64,000 nucleotides of DNA. Source: CAYRPN01 sp964426135. GTDB lineage: Bacteria; Planctomycetota; Phycisphaerae; Phycisphaerales; Phycisphaeraceae. The stretch lies in the NCBI GenBank assembly GCA_964426135.1, contig CAYRPN010000002.1, positions 62,001-126,000 on the forward strand, in the 5' to 3' direction. The notes beneath the pieces are model-generated. The model was not told where the DNA came from. It made no database searches and saw only the letters and a program-made list of their open reading frames with translations. A program made the translations under genes and the position numbers. Positions 16,901 to 24,326 of this stretch are shown one piece after another; the first letter of the stretch is position 1, and each line of letters opens with the position of its first letter.

Positions 16901-18520
16901 GGCGGCAAGAGCAGTCCGTCGCTGGTGCCGCTGACGGTGGACATGCCCAAGGGGCTGATCGGCGCGGTCGTCCTGGCCGAGGATGTCGAGAAACCCGCCC
17001 CGAAGGAAGGTGAGAAGCCCGCGCCGAAGGAAGGCGAAACCGAGAAGACGGATGCCGTCACTGGCGACGAGCAGCAGATTCCGCAGGGCGTCACCCGCGT
17101 GCTGAACCTGACCGGCAAAGACATCGCCACGGCGAAGTACAAGGACGAGCGTCGCCCGCAGTTGCCCGGAGCCACCACAACCCCGGCCCCCGGCGCGGCC
17201 CCCGGTGCGGCCCCCGGCGCGGCGCCCGCCGCGGCAGACGCATCGGCGAACCAGTCGAAGGAGCTGACCGCGCAAGCCCGCTTGATTTCCAACGGCAATC
17301 TGGCCGTCGTCGATCGCGATTACGACAAGCCCGTGGAAATGCTGCACGTGGGCGAGAAGTTGTTCGTGCGCGTCGTCGATGCCGACCTCGACGTGTCGGA
17401 CGATCGGGACAAGGTGCGCATCCAGGTCACGACCGGCCGCGGCGAGGATGAAAGCATCGAACTCGAAGAATCGCTGGCGCACTCGGGCGTCTTCACCGGT
17501 TCGCTGCAACTGAAGGCCGCGGAGAAAGCCACGCCCGGCAACGTCACCGTCGCCAATCCTGAAATCGAAGCGTTCTTCGGCGACACGCTGAAGGTCGCCT
17601 ATCTCGACAAGAACGCCAGCACGCCCGACGGCACGCTGGCGCTGGCGATCGAGATCCCCATCGTCGTCGGCACGGACGGCCTGGTGAAGGCGTTCAGCAA
17701 GGTCTTCGGTGATGAGACGCTGGCGGTGGAAACGCGGTTCACCATCGCCGAGAGTTACTTCGAGCTATTCAAGAGCCACAAGAAGCTGGCCCGCGATGAG
17801 GAAATGAAGAGCGACCTGGAATCGGGCAAGCGCATCCTGCGCGAGGTCATGGAGGACTATCCCGATCCGAAATACGTCCCGCGCATTCAGTACTTGTTCG
17901 GGCAGTTCGCCCAGGAGTTGCAGCAGTGGGACGAAGCAATCGCCGCGTATGGCACGATCGTCCGCCAGTATCCGGAGCACGCGCTGGCGCCCGATGCCCA
18001 GTACAAGCTGGCGCAGAGCTACGAGGAACGCGGCGATTTCGATCAGGCGCTGGAGGCATATGTCACGCTCGCCGCGACTTATCCGAAGAGCCCGCTCATC
18101 GCCAACGTGATGATCCGCATCAATGAGTATTTCTGGAACAAGCAGAACTTCATGATCGCGGCCTCGGTAGGCGAAAAGTTCCTCGAGCGCTTCCAGGCCC
18201 ATCAGCACGCGGCGAAGATGGCGTTCCGCATCGGCCAGTGTTACTACAAGGCTGAGCAATACGCCAAGGCCAGCGTGGCGTTCGATGAGTTCGTGAAGAA
18301 CTTCCCCGAGGACGAACTGACCTCGCTGGGCCTGTTCTGGTCGGGCGAAAGCTTCCGCATGGCCAACAACGTTCCGCTCGCCTTCCGCCGCTACAACCGC
18401 TGCCGCTGGGACTTCCCCGAAAGCGAAGCAGCCAAGTACGCCCGCGGCCGACTGGCGCTGCCGGAAATGCTCGCGCAGTTCGAGCGCGAGGCGGATTTGG
18501 AAAATGACAAACAGAAGTAG
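10901..18520 (+). CDS. giant secreted TPR protein with tandem D-x-D/SGVF modules, discoidin-like and PA14-like domains
   Basis: A 2539-aa protein with a signal peptide (SLTSLLIALLGFTGVAAGQ). Residues about 30-1120 are TPR-like helical repeats. From about 1136 to 2260 beta modules recur. Each has an acidic D-x-D strand (QDSDLGISRG, QDSDRDMSDQPDSV, VDYDRDETAERDTV, IDPDRAKDSRSTV, VDADLDVSDDRDKV), and most end in SGVFTG or TGVFEG. Between them lie a discoidin-like segment (about 1347-1423, DKATFWQSEPDGQ) and a PA14-like segment (about 1447-1553). Ala/Pro/Lys linkers are at about 1805-1845 and 2090-2110. A second TPR block closes the protein (about 2267-2534). The same module and TPR combination occurs in the 834-aa gene just upstream. 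The function is not established; a surface scaffold or glycan-binding machine is an inference. Confidence 0.85.
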   Translation: MKRTPFTTSLTSLLIALLGFTGVAAGQNVVLDAVDKKAAQLESDLGKQLDTTARAAEIMIELVNLYHQNGRVFGLVRAGQKFITAQPTHKAHRDVMLKLLDGLVILSRNKEIVATSRQFLQRYPGDAACVQVERLLARTLDQQNDRKISAAAHEAVYRRNPAAEREAGVTAIYLYTNLNNTEGLKAAAALGKHMLENLPASEFTAQAGWDSFQLLRRVGDWGGANVIGQTMLRRNVPMDKARLADVHALISENYAQVGQRVNAIEHLKLARAANDSADLLARQIYWSYEAGAKAAELEPLANDFAARYAARPERWQNLSLVAHAYGRENNRAKAVEVFAQVVPNDPWAHDAATHYVRFLGEKPEDFAKAEKILREAVGKTEKGAPAILHALAFDLFRDRMKDAAKTTAAARELAIKHPMDDGRSWNAAAHILSNPANPQQFAADVKALSEQAVKHGNLTSYRDHVPRWIKEAGKTKEHKDNAKLAKEIWDKYAADPVLKDWELATSDRGPQSLAARERLVAGDALKQRTEDQARGMLMALGQHYYYYMPPQRKAEAIPFFARLCARMPQDVEAAGWWLTAASDYGSPEQAREAALHITKIELPRNNAEAYRRVLATADRAKDPALFKTGLGWILAMQQKHGLDAGYAGEIGTLIEKAGQKDVAMQYWRQRMALNPTDYQSRAAVSYIAERLPDDAARAKLYSEAYQWKSSYYGAYASQLASLALKAGDLKEFERVLRDARKRFDEQRLTWWGMEEYPAWYWISEQRDPNNANFKKATDESRRVVYSVVRDLRFGRLSAFAELALIEIEKPGSRDEIARLLDMQRATTAVGDSSTDWDTLMPFAQAAMTRKDYLASATLMTGMLANIGGVEASRLKAGRDMVGQSYGRLGSVGLAIDEKSPVAPLLQAALYLRLGDEKLALDTYTTNRKLFDDHRNELPVDLILFVCESHIASGGDENHDRVEDILRGWLVKFGDSANHDDSTKAKVQVLLGKNYFGAKRYEVARAEFQSLLNRFSKTPEAVDAEFGIGETFMAQKLFDEADKIFEKLANSRDRDTVIRAEFLRGILASRRGDRDAAREIFRSVLERSPNINLANLTLFNLSEVYGAEQRYIEQLELLNTVGRLGRASKRWHTPGSTLSIVVQDSDLGISRGHSRIPVRVTTEPGGDEETIYLQSGGAGKGLFRADLQTQLGTPTKGDRVLQITGRDVIKCDYPEQFKAEFKNVPLADAEIRIAADARFEASSHKIEDEEKESFSQKLAREEKQEENPDKRVSQNRPKNQIKPGNVVYLRVQDSDRDMSDQPDSVLVKLTATSGDQVQAQLQETGPHTGVFEGTIKTGELPAGALATDHAIDHNPLMAIDQDKATFWQSEPDGQTPKWLSVDMKDLKRVSQVVISTPDATKQSPVRGEVQGSHDGRFWFRVAANPAPVMATPLKLESSRMTMRTYAHKGAAAYEKWSDVVQTVAQRTVVEEKQVDELVWQRDDNADASKQAVVVIWQGKFVQPRDGAVRFQIAGTSSALLIDGVLEQEVGKGGRSVDVWLTRGTHEMTAFALVAPGLKGAEVTRARENLNSAQVTLAPFRKSDFDLESVDGKIVGAKLAPAKVVVAENGAWTCTFEPQDLRYVRFMVHEYRGEAVAINHIEVRGDSGDANAKPYIPTEADVLKLAGNDALEIAAGDTVTASYTDEFTFSIVGSAEDAARNRVLTSTLQATYFNGKITPIAYDLARSGGGGVQTLRKELMRIDPGERIIVEVVDYDRDETAERDTVKIQVAVNDGKFIELTAIETNENSGIFTKEVDTQPIGGAPAGAPTTAGTAPSEAVKPEKADAPQPDGEKKDGAPEAKKADEPKLTIKPGDRVIVRYIDQQNTFPGHSVPRESYVLVSEPTPGKIRIVETRVVKPPQKDAKPQVVYLPPGTSAAGEKTVAGVAFEVPLTVEVIDPDRAKDSRSTVLVELTTTDGAKVKVNCAISSAFSGDKAPAVAEEGARDPALEEGRFVGQVIMQLGGKSSPSLVPLTVDMPKGLIGAVVLAEDVEKPAPKEGEKPAPKEGETEKTDAVTGDEQQIPQGVTRVLNLTGKDIATAKYKDERRPQLPGATTTPAPGAAPGAAPGAAPAAADASANQSKELTAQARLISNGNLAVVDRDYDKPVEMLHVGEKLFVRVVDADLDVSDDRDKVRIQVTTGRGEDESIELEESLAHSGVFTGSLQLKAAEKATPGNVTVANPEIEAFFGDTLKVAYLDKNASTPDGTLALAIEIPIVVGTDGLVKAFSKVFGDETLAVETRFTIAESYFELFKSHKKLARDEEMKSDLESGKRILREVMEDYPDPKYVPRIQYLFGQFAQELQQWDEAIAAYGTIVRQYPEHALAPDAQYKLAQSYEERGDFDQALEAYVTLAATYPKSPLIANVMIRINEYFWNKQNFMIAASVGEKFLERFQAHQHAAKMAFRIGQCYYKAEQYAKASVAFDEFVKNFPEDELTSLGLFWSGESFRMANNVPLAFRRYNRCRWDFPESEAAKYARGRLALPEMLAQFEREADLENDKQK

Positions 18521-18536
18521 GCTTTGCGGAAACGCT

Positions 18537-18570
18537 CGGCAGCACCATCCCTTTCGGGATGGTGCTGCCG
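18537..18570. terminator. perfect 15-bp hairpin, terminator-like
   Basis: CGGCAGCACCATCCC, loop TTTC, GGGATGGTGCTGCCG forms a perfect stem 17 nt after the stop of the giant TPR gene. There is no T-run after the stem, so intrinsic termination would be atypical. It may instead stabilise the mRNA end or act as a barrier before the next gene. Confidence 0.55.
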
Positions 18571-18602
18571 CGTGACGAGTTGTCGGCTATCATCCCTCCC
18601 GC

Positions 18603-19610
18603 ATGCCTTCCAAATCTCAAGTCGTCGTCACCGATTTTCTCTCCGATGATCTGGCGATCGAGCGTGGAATCCTCGGCGATCTGGCGGACCCCGTTGCGCT
18701 GAATGCGTTCAGCGAAAGCGATCTCGTCGGCCGCATCGAGGACGCCGCCGCGATCATGATGTACCACAACCTGTCGGTCACCCGCGCCACCATCGCCCGC
18801 CTGCGGCAGTGCAAGCTCATCGTGCGCTGCGGCGTGGGCGTCGACAATGTCGATCACGCATTCGCCGCCACTCGCGGCATTCCCGTGGGCAATGTGCCCG
18901 ACTACGGCTCGGAGGAAGTGGCGGATACCGCGATCGGCATGATGCTGGCGCTGTCGCGCGGGATCACGCTGATGAACTCGCGCTGCCGGGCGGGGCTGGA
19001 GCCGTGGCTGTACACGCCGATGGTGCCGCTTCGGCGGCTGCGCGGACAGGTGTGCGGCATCGTGGGCCTGGGCCGGATCGGCATCGCCACCGCGATCCGC
19101 GCCAAGGCGCTGGGCATGGATGTCGCCTTCTACGATCCCTTCAAGCCCGATGGCTACGACAAGGCTGTGGGCGTGCGGCGCGTGGAGGAGTTCGACGATC
19201 TACTGAAGCAGAGCTACGTCCTGACGTTGCACTGCCCGCTCACCGCCCAGAACCGCCACATGATCGACGCGAAGGCGATCGCGAAGCTGCCGCGCGGCGC
19301 GTTCCTCATCAACACGGCGCGCGGCGCGATCGTCGATACGGCCGCCGTGGCGCCCGCCATCGCCTCCGGCCAGCTCGCCGGGGCGGCGATCGACGTGCTG
19401 CCGGTGGAGCCGCCGCGCGGGGACGATCCGCTGATTACGGCTTGGCGCGATCCGAACCACCCGGCCCATCACCGCGTGCTGCTGAATCCGCACTCGGCGT
19501 TTTACTCCGAGGCGGGCCTGCTCGATATGCGCGTCAAGGGCACCGAGGCGTGTCGCCGCGCCCTGCTCGGTTTGCCGCTTCGCAATGTCGTCAACGGCGT
19601 CGGGTGCTGA
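18603..19610 (+). CDS. NAD-dependent D-2-hydroxyacid dehydrogenase, CtBP-like
   Basis: A 335-aa cytosolic oxidoreductase of the D-isomer-specific 2-hydroxyacid dehydrogenase family. The nucleotide-binding GLGRIG motif is preceded by RGQVCGIV. The catalytic triad is visible: Arg in INTARGAIVD, Glu in LPVEPPRGD and His in LNPHSAF. The substrate-domain motif VRCGVGVDNVDHAFAATRGIPVGNVPDYG fits the C-terminal-binding-protein (CtBP) subgroup. It would interconvert a 2-oxoacid and a D-2-hydroxyacid with NAD(H). The true substrate is unknown. It stands alone, separated from neighbours by a hairpin upstream and a repeat downstream. Confidence 0.9.
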   Translation: MPSKSQVVVTDFLSDDLAIERGILGDLADPVALNAFSESDLVGRIEDAAAIMMYHNLSVTRATIARLRQCKLIVRCGVGVDNVDHAFAATRGIPVGNVPDYGSEEVADTAIGMMLALSRGITLMNSRCRAGLEPWLYTPMVPLRRLRGQVCGIVGLGRIGIATAIRAKALGMDVAFYDPFKPDGYDKAVGVRRVEEFDDLLKQSYVLTLHCPLTAQNRHMIDAKAIAKLPRGAFLINTARGAIVDTAAVAPAIASGQLAGAAIDVLPVEPPRGDDPLITAWRDPNHPAHHRVLLNPHSAFYSEAGLLDMRVKGTEACRRALLGLPLRNVVNGVGC

Positions 19611-19995
19611 CGCGGGGTTCTTCAGTTCTCGCAGATGTGTTGCGGTGCTCAGGAATCACAAAGGCCCCAAAGGCGCGAAGGACACGAAGAGGAAACTGAA
19701 TGGCTCGATTCTCTGCATCTATCTTCGCGTCCTTCGTGACTTCGTGTCCTTTGTGTTCAAGCCAGTGATCCGGAGCCAGCCAGAACCCGGAGTTTTGAAA
19801 AGCCCTGGCTGTTGACGCCTTGCACCCACCAACGGCCGCGGGCCTGTTCGGACCGATTGCCATTTTCTGCATCCTTCACCCGTCCGCAGCGGTATGCCGA
19901 GTGGGACAACCACGGGGCTGTCCGTGTATCGTGTTGTCGCCTCCTTGATCTAATCCATTGCCTCCACTTGTTTTACCTCCAAAGGGAGTCCAGCC
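19611..19995. repeat. intergenic region with CACAAAGG/CCTTTGTG inverted repeat
   Basis: No gene is seen. The left arm 19657-19689 (CACAAAGGCCCCAAAGG... ) pairs with the right arm 19723-19755 (ending TCGTGTCCTTTGTG). The arms are made of the same CCTTTGTGTCCTTCGTG word found at 4403-4435. A ribosome site GGGAG precedes the EF-hand gene at the right end. Confidence 0.75.
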
Positions 19996-21258
19996 ATGTC
20001 CAAGCCGTTCGTCTTTCTGACCGCAGGCCTTCTTCTGACCAGCGCCACCAACCTGTTCGCCGCCGACGAGGAAAAGGCCGGGACGACCGACAAGGTCGCC
20101 GACCTGCTCAACGACGCGATCGATCCCTACGTGCCCGGCAACGAGCGCGGCAAGTTCCTCAAACTCGCCGGCGTCGATTCGGAGCTGGACCAGGACGAAT
20201 TCGAGGCCGGTGCCAAGATCGAAGACTCCTTCGTGCGCGGTTACGACCGCTGGGGTGCCGTCGCACCGTTCGACAAGAACGGCAACAAGAAGGTCGACTG
20301 GTTCGAGGTCGATGCGTATCGCCGGGATCTGCGCACCCGCATGCTGGCGGAATACGACAAGAACAAGGACGGCAAACTGGAAGGCGCGGAGCGCGACGCG
20401 GCGAACAAGGCGCTCGCCGCCGGCAAGCTGCCCAAGGCCACGCCGGTGACGGAGACGCCCAACGTTCGGCCCGTCGATCCTGACAACCCGGACCGTCCTC
20501 GCCGCGGCGATCGCGGCCAGCGCCGACAGGAGCAGTTGGAGAAGTGGGACAAGGACGGCGACGGCAAACTATCGCGCGATGAAACCAAAGAGATGATCAC
20601 CGCCGAGATCGTCAGCGGTCGCGAGCGGCAGGTGCGCAAGTGGGATGAGAATGGCGACGGCAAGCTCGACGATGATGAACGCGCCAAGGTCCAGGCCGAT
20701 CGCCAGGACAAGTGGTGGCTGATGGTGGACGACATCGGCATGAAGCACTTCGACGCGGACGGCGACGGCAAACTGAGCGAGTCGGAAAGCCGGGACATCG
20801 TCGCCTTCGGCGAGCAGATCGAGACCATGGGCAAGAAGTGGGAAGTGAAATTCCTGGACGAGGACGGCGACGGCGAAGTCTCCGGAGCGGAGCGTCAGGC
20901 CATGCAGCAGCGCATGCAGATCATCGGCATCACCATGCTGCCCGAGGCCATGAAGTGGGTCGACACCGACGGCGACGGCCGGCCAAGCCGGGAAGAAATG
21001 GAAGCCGTCGGCAAGAAGGCGATGGAACATGGACAAGCGGAGGTCGTCAAGTGGACCAAAAAGTTCGACGCCAACAATGACGGGCGGCTCGACGCCACCG
21101 AGCGAAACAACCTGATCGGCGGCATCGACGAAGACATCGCTTCCCGCGTCAAGCGCAATGACAAGGACGGCGACGGCAAACTCTCCGATGGCGAGATTCG
21201 CTCCATGCTCGAGGAAATCGCCGAGGAATACGGCGTGAAACCGAAGAAGCAGTTGTGA
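19996..21258 (+). CDS. secreted multi-EF-hand calcium-binding protein
   Basis: A 420-aa protein with a signal peptide (FVFLTAGLLLTSATNLFA) and GGGAG 9 nt before the ATG. It contains about nine EF-hand-type loops, many of the DxDGDGKLxxxE form: DKNGNKKVDWFE, DKNKDGKLEGAE, DKDGDGKLSRDE, DENGDGKLDDDE, DADGDGKLSESE, DEDGDGEVSGAE, DTDGDGRPSREE, DANNDGRLDATE and DKDGDGKLSDGE. The hands are separated by amphipathic helices. It should bind several Ca2+ ions outside the cytoplasm. EF-hand proteins of this kind are common in planctomycetes, but a specific function cannot be read here. Confidence 0.92.
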   Translation: MSKPFVFLTAGLLLTSATNLFAADEEKAGTTDKVADLLNDAIDPYVPGNERGKFLKLAGVDSELDQDEFEAGAKIEDSFVRGYDRWGAVAPFDKNGNKKVDWFEVDAYRRDLRTRMLAEYDKNKDGKLEGAERDAANKALAAGKLPKATPVTETPNVRPVDPDNPDRPRRGDRGQRRQEQLEKWDKDGDGKLSRDETKEMITAEIVSGRERQVRKWDENGDGKLDDDERAKVQADRQDKWWLMVDDIGMKHFDADGDGKLSESESRDIVAFGEQIETMGKKWEVKFLDEDGDGEVSGAERQAMQQRMQIIGITMLPEAMKWVDTDGDGRPSREEMEAVGKKAMEHGQAEVVKWTKKFDANNDGRLDATERNNLIGGIDEDIASRVKRNDKDGDGKLSDGEIRSMLEEIAEEYGVKPKKQL

Positions 21259-21281
21259 GTCGATGCATGCCGGCGGCGGGC

Positions 21282-21962
21282 TCAGAACTCCCGCAGTCGG
21301 GCCAGATAGTCCGGATGCACCCCCTTGACCCAGATGTAATCCTTGTCAATTTTCGTGGGCACCACCAGCGTCCGGCCCACCAGAATCGTCAGAATCCCCG
21401 CGATCAGCACCATCAGAAGGCCGCCGAAAAAAAGCATCGGCCCACTGGTGCTTCTTCGATCGTCGAGGGTGGCGATCCCGCCGAAGAACAGGGCCATCCC
21501 AAGGATGAATGTGGCCCAGCCCGCGGCCATCAGCTTCCTGCGTTTGCTGAGCACGTTCTGGCTGACGGGGATTTCTACTTCGCCCCGCTTCGTCATGGCA
21601 AGTGCGACGATGACGTAGGGAATCAGCCCCAGCAGCAATCCAAAATAGGCCGCGGGCGGATGCCAGCTCAATTTGCGCTTCAGTTGCCCGCCGTCAGGCT
21701 CGCCATTCGTCTTGACGCAGAAATGGGGCAGGGACGCGCCATGCTCGATGACCATCTTGTCGCCGCAGCGGAAGACGCCGATGTCGTCGTCGTCCTCCCC
21801 GTCAAAGGCGGCCATCGCCGGCGACCGTGGCGACGGTGCGGCAGGCGTCGCGACGGCGACGAATGACTCGCCGCAGTTGGGGCACTTGAACGCCTTCCCG
21901 ATTTTGTCGTCATGGACTCGGAACGGTGATTGGCAGTTGGTGCATCGTGTGAGTACTGGCAT
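21282..21962 (-). CDS. zinc-ribbon membrane protein (MJ0042-type finger)
   Basis: A 226-aa protein. The ATG at 21962 is chosen because GGGAGG lies just upstream. Residues 5-34 form an MJ0042-type zinc ribbon (CTNCQSPFRVHDDKIGKAFKCPNCGESF) with four cysteines as CxxC pairs. A Ser/Pro/Ala and acidic stretch (DGEDDDD) follows. Three hydrophobic segments are visible in the C-terminal half: a YFGLLLGLIPYVIVALAM segment, one around WATFILGMALFFGGIA, and one around MLFFGGLLMVLIAGILTILVG. It lies 156 nt downstream of argS on the same strand. Its function is unknown; the family is widespread in planctomycetes and deltaproteobacteria. Confidence 0.82.
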   Translation of the reverse strand: MPVLTRCTNCQSPFRVHDDKIGKAFKCPNCGESFVAVATPAAPSPRSPAMAAFDGEDDDDIGVFRCGDKMVIEHGASLPHFCVKTNGEPDGGQLKRKLSWHPPAAYFGLLLGLIPYVIVALAMTKRGEVEIPVSQNVLSKRRKLMAAGWATFILGMALFFGGIATLDDRRSTSGPMLFFGGLLMVLIAGILTILVGRTLVVPTKIDKDYIWVKGVHPDYLARLREF

Positions 21963-22118
21963 GTGACTTGCCTCCCGCGGTTGTCTTGATTGGTCGGTCT
22001 CGTGCGGCTGAAGTTTCTCGTACGGATTCCACCTTTTTCTCGCGCCGACGATCAGGCTTGGTTCCGCCGACAGCTCTGCTGTCAGCGCCATCGGCGCGGG
22101 AGCCCCATGGAATCCGAG

Positions 22119-23957
22119 TCACATGCGCTCCACCACGTCAATGCCCAGGAGCGACAGGCCGAGCTTGAACGCCGCGGCGGTCAGCGAACCTAAGCGCAGC
22201 CGGCTGCGCTTCGTCGCTTCGTCCGCCGCGGTGAGCACGGGGCAGGTCTCGAAGAACTTGTGATAGTTCGAGGCCAGGTCGTAGAGATAAGCGCACAGCT
22301 TGTGCGGCTCCAGCGTCTGGGCCACGTTTTCCACCACACCGGCGAACTGCAACAGCTTCACCGCCAGCGCACGCTCCGCCGGCTCCGTCAGCACGATCGC
22401 CGCATCACGCAGCGTTGCGGGATCGATGTTGCCCTTGCGGAAGATGCCGAAGACGCGGACGTAGGCGTTCTGAATATACGGGGCCGTGTTGCCGTCGAAG
22501 GACAGCATGCGATCCCAGTCGAAGACGTAATCCTTGATGCGATCGCAGGACAGGTCGGCATACTTGAGCGCGCCGATGCCCACCGCCTGCGCGACCTGCG
22601 CCCGCTGCTCTTGCGAAAGCTCCGGGTTCTTTTCTTCCAGCACTTTCATGGCCCGCTCGATCGCTTCGTCGAGCAGTTCACGCAGCTTCACCGCATCGCC
22701 GGCGCGGGCCTTGAGCGGCTTCTTGTCCGTGCCCAGCACGGTGCCGAATGGCACGTGATCCAGTCGCACCGTTTCGCTTGCCCAGCCTGTTTCCCGCAAG
22801 GCCCAGAACAGCATCGCGAAGTGATCCGCCTGCCGGGCGTCGGTCACGTACACGATGCGGTCGGCGTGCAATTCGTTCATGCGGAAACGGGCCGCGGCGA
22901 GGTCGGTCGTCGCATACAGGAAGCCGCCGTCGCTCTTGCGGATGATCATGACCTGCGGCTGGCCGTCGCGCTCAGGAAAGCCCTTGGGATGCAGCACCGT
23001 CGCGCCCTGGCTTTCCGTGGCGTGCCCGCTCTTGGAGAGTTTGTCGACGACATCGGCGAGGTAGGGGTTGTACGCGCTCTCGCCGCGCACATCGTCATCG
23101 GTCAGCAGCACGCCCAAGCGCTGATACGCCTCGTTGAAGTGATGCTTCGATTCTTCGATCAGCGCTCGCCAGAAGCGCTGCGTCTCCTCGTCGCCGCCTT
23201 GCAGCATGGTCACGCGCTTGCGCGCCCGCTCCGCGAAGTCCGCATCCGCGTCGAAGCGCTTCTTCGATGCTTTGTAAAGCTGATCGAGATCCTTGATGCC
23301 GACCTTCATCGTTGCATTGCCGCCACCTTGCGCCAGTTGCTCGATGCCCGCCTCGCGCAGGTGCTCCATGTTCTGCTGGATCGCGGCACTGACGTTGTCG
23401 CCCATCGGGAAGGAGAAAAGCTCCACGATGTACTGAATCAGCATGCCGAACTGCGTGCCCCAGTCGCCCAGGTGGTTTTGGCGGATCACGCGGTGGCCCT
23501 GGAAGCTGAGCACGCGGGCGATGGCGTCGCCGATGATCGTGGAGCGCAGGTGGCCCACGTGCATTTCCTTGGCGACGTTCGGGCTGGAGTAATCGACGAC
23601 GACGGTCTGCGGCGGCTGTGCGACCGGCACGCCCAGACGTTCATCCGTCGCCAGTTCGTTGATGGCCGCGGCGAGGAACGGCAGGCTCAGGTGCAGGTTG
23701 ATGAAGCCGGGGCCGGCGATCTCGATCTTCCCGCACACGTCGGCCACGTTCAGCGCCGCCACGATCTTCTGCGCCGCGTCGCGCGGCTTGACGCCCGCCT
23801 GTTTCGCCAGGCTCATCGCGCAGTTCGCCTGGTAATCGCCGAACTGCGCCTGGGCGCTGGGCCGGACCTGCGGATCGGAAGCGGCGAAGGCATCGCCGAA
23901 GGAAGCGGCCACGGCTTGCTGCAGGCGCTGCGTCAGAATGGCTTGGATATCAGGCAT
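22119..23957 (-). CDS. argS: arginyl-tRNA synthetase
   Basis: A 612-aa class I aminoacyl-tRNA synthetase that charges tRNA-Arg. The HIGH signature appears as SSPNVAKEMHVGHLRSTIIGD. Other ArgRS features are the N-terminal Add-1 domain (about 1-110), NHLGDWGTQFGMLI, RKSDGGFLYATTDLAAARFR, FGTVLGTDKKPLKARAGDAVKL, and the C-terminal DALR anticodon-binding domain beginning near AYVRVFGIFRKGN and ending LGLSLLGIDVVERM. The length is normal for the family. A sigma70-like promoter lies about 310 nt upstream, leaving a long leader. Confidence 0.97.
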   Translation of the reverse strand: MPDIQAILTQRLQQAVAASFGDAFAASDPQVRPSAQAQFGDYQANCAMSLAKQAGVKPRDAAQKIVAALNVADVCGKIEIAGPGFINLHLSLPFLAAAINELATDERLGVPVAQPPQTVVVDYSSPNVAKEMHVGHLRSTIIGDAIARVLSFQGHRVIRQNHLGDWGTQFGMLIQYIVELFSFPMGDNVSAAIQQNMEHLREAGIEQLAQGGGNATMKVGIKDLDQLYKASKKRFDADADFAERARKRVTMLQGGDEETQRFWRALIEESKHHFNEAYQRLGVLLTDDDVRGESAYNPYLADVVDKLSKSGHATESQGATVLHPKGFPERDGQPQVMIIRKSDGGFLYATTDLAAARFRMNELHADRIVYVTDARQADHFAMLFWALRETGWASETVRLDHVPFGTVLGTDKKPLKARAGDAVKLRELLDEAIERAMKVLEEKNPELSQEQRAQVAQAVGIGALKYADLSCDRIKDYVFDWDRMLSFDGNTAPYIQNAYVRVFGIFRKGNIDPATLRDAAIVLTEPAERALAVKLLQFAGVVENVAQTLEPHKLCAYLYDLASNYHKFFETCPVLTAADEATKRSRLRLGSLTAAAFKLGLSLLGIDVVERM

Positions 23958-24326
23958 GGTTTGACCGGTCGGTGCGGCGGGGCATCGTCGTGCGATGGAG
24001 GAATGGAGTCAAGTGTGGGTCCCGACGAGTTCGGCGGGCTGGTGGCAACACTTGAAAGTGGCCGGCCACGTACCCCCCAGGGGCTGAAAAATGCCCTTAA
24101 AGTAAGACGCGGCAGGGGGTTATCGAACTGGCTGCCAGAAAGGTAGGACACTTTTCGGCCACATTCGGCGCGGGCTCGGGATGGTCATGGCGGTGATGTC
24201 GACGGGTCAACCCTTTGCGCAGCAGACATCTTTCGCGCCGGATATCGGCGGTGGCGTTCATCGACCTATTGTACCAAATGGAAAGCAAACTACCAACAGG
24301 CGACACCCCATGCCTAAGGCTCACCG
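23958..24326. other. intergenic leader upstream of argS
   Basis: This gap between argS and the ThuA gene (both minus strand) contains no recognisable gene or RNA family. I looked for a T-box-like conserved box and found none. A 54-codon ORF starting just after the putative promoter exists on the minus strand but has no family resemblance, so it is not called. The promoter candidate is listed separately. Confidence 0.4.
24268..24296 (-). promoter_or_regulatory. sigma70-like promoter reading toward argS
   Basis: On the minus strand TTGGTA (24291-24296) and TACAAT (24268-24273) are separated by exactly 17 nt. Both hexamers are close to consensus. The argS start is about 310 nt downstream, so the transcript would have a long 5' leader. 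Confidence 0.5.

Noticed and set aside
22260..24146. 628-codon plus-strand frame opposite argS
   Set aside because: The argS motifs on the other strand are decisive; this frame has no family resemblance.
24162..24261. Small 54-codon ORF just after the argS promoter, as a possible leader peptide
   Set aside because: It has few Arg codons in a run, no hairpin alternatives that I can see, and no family resemblance.
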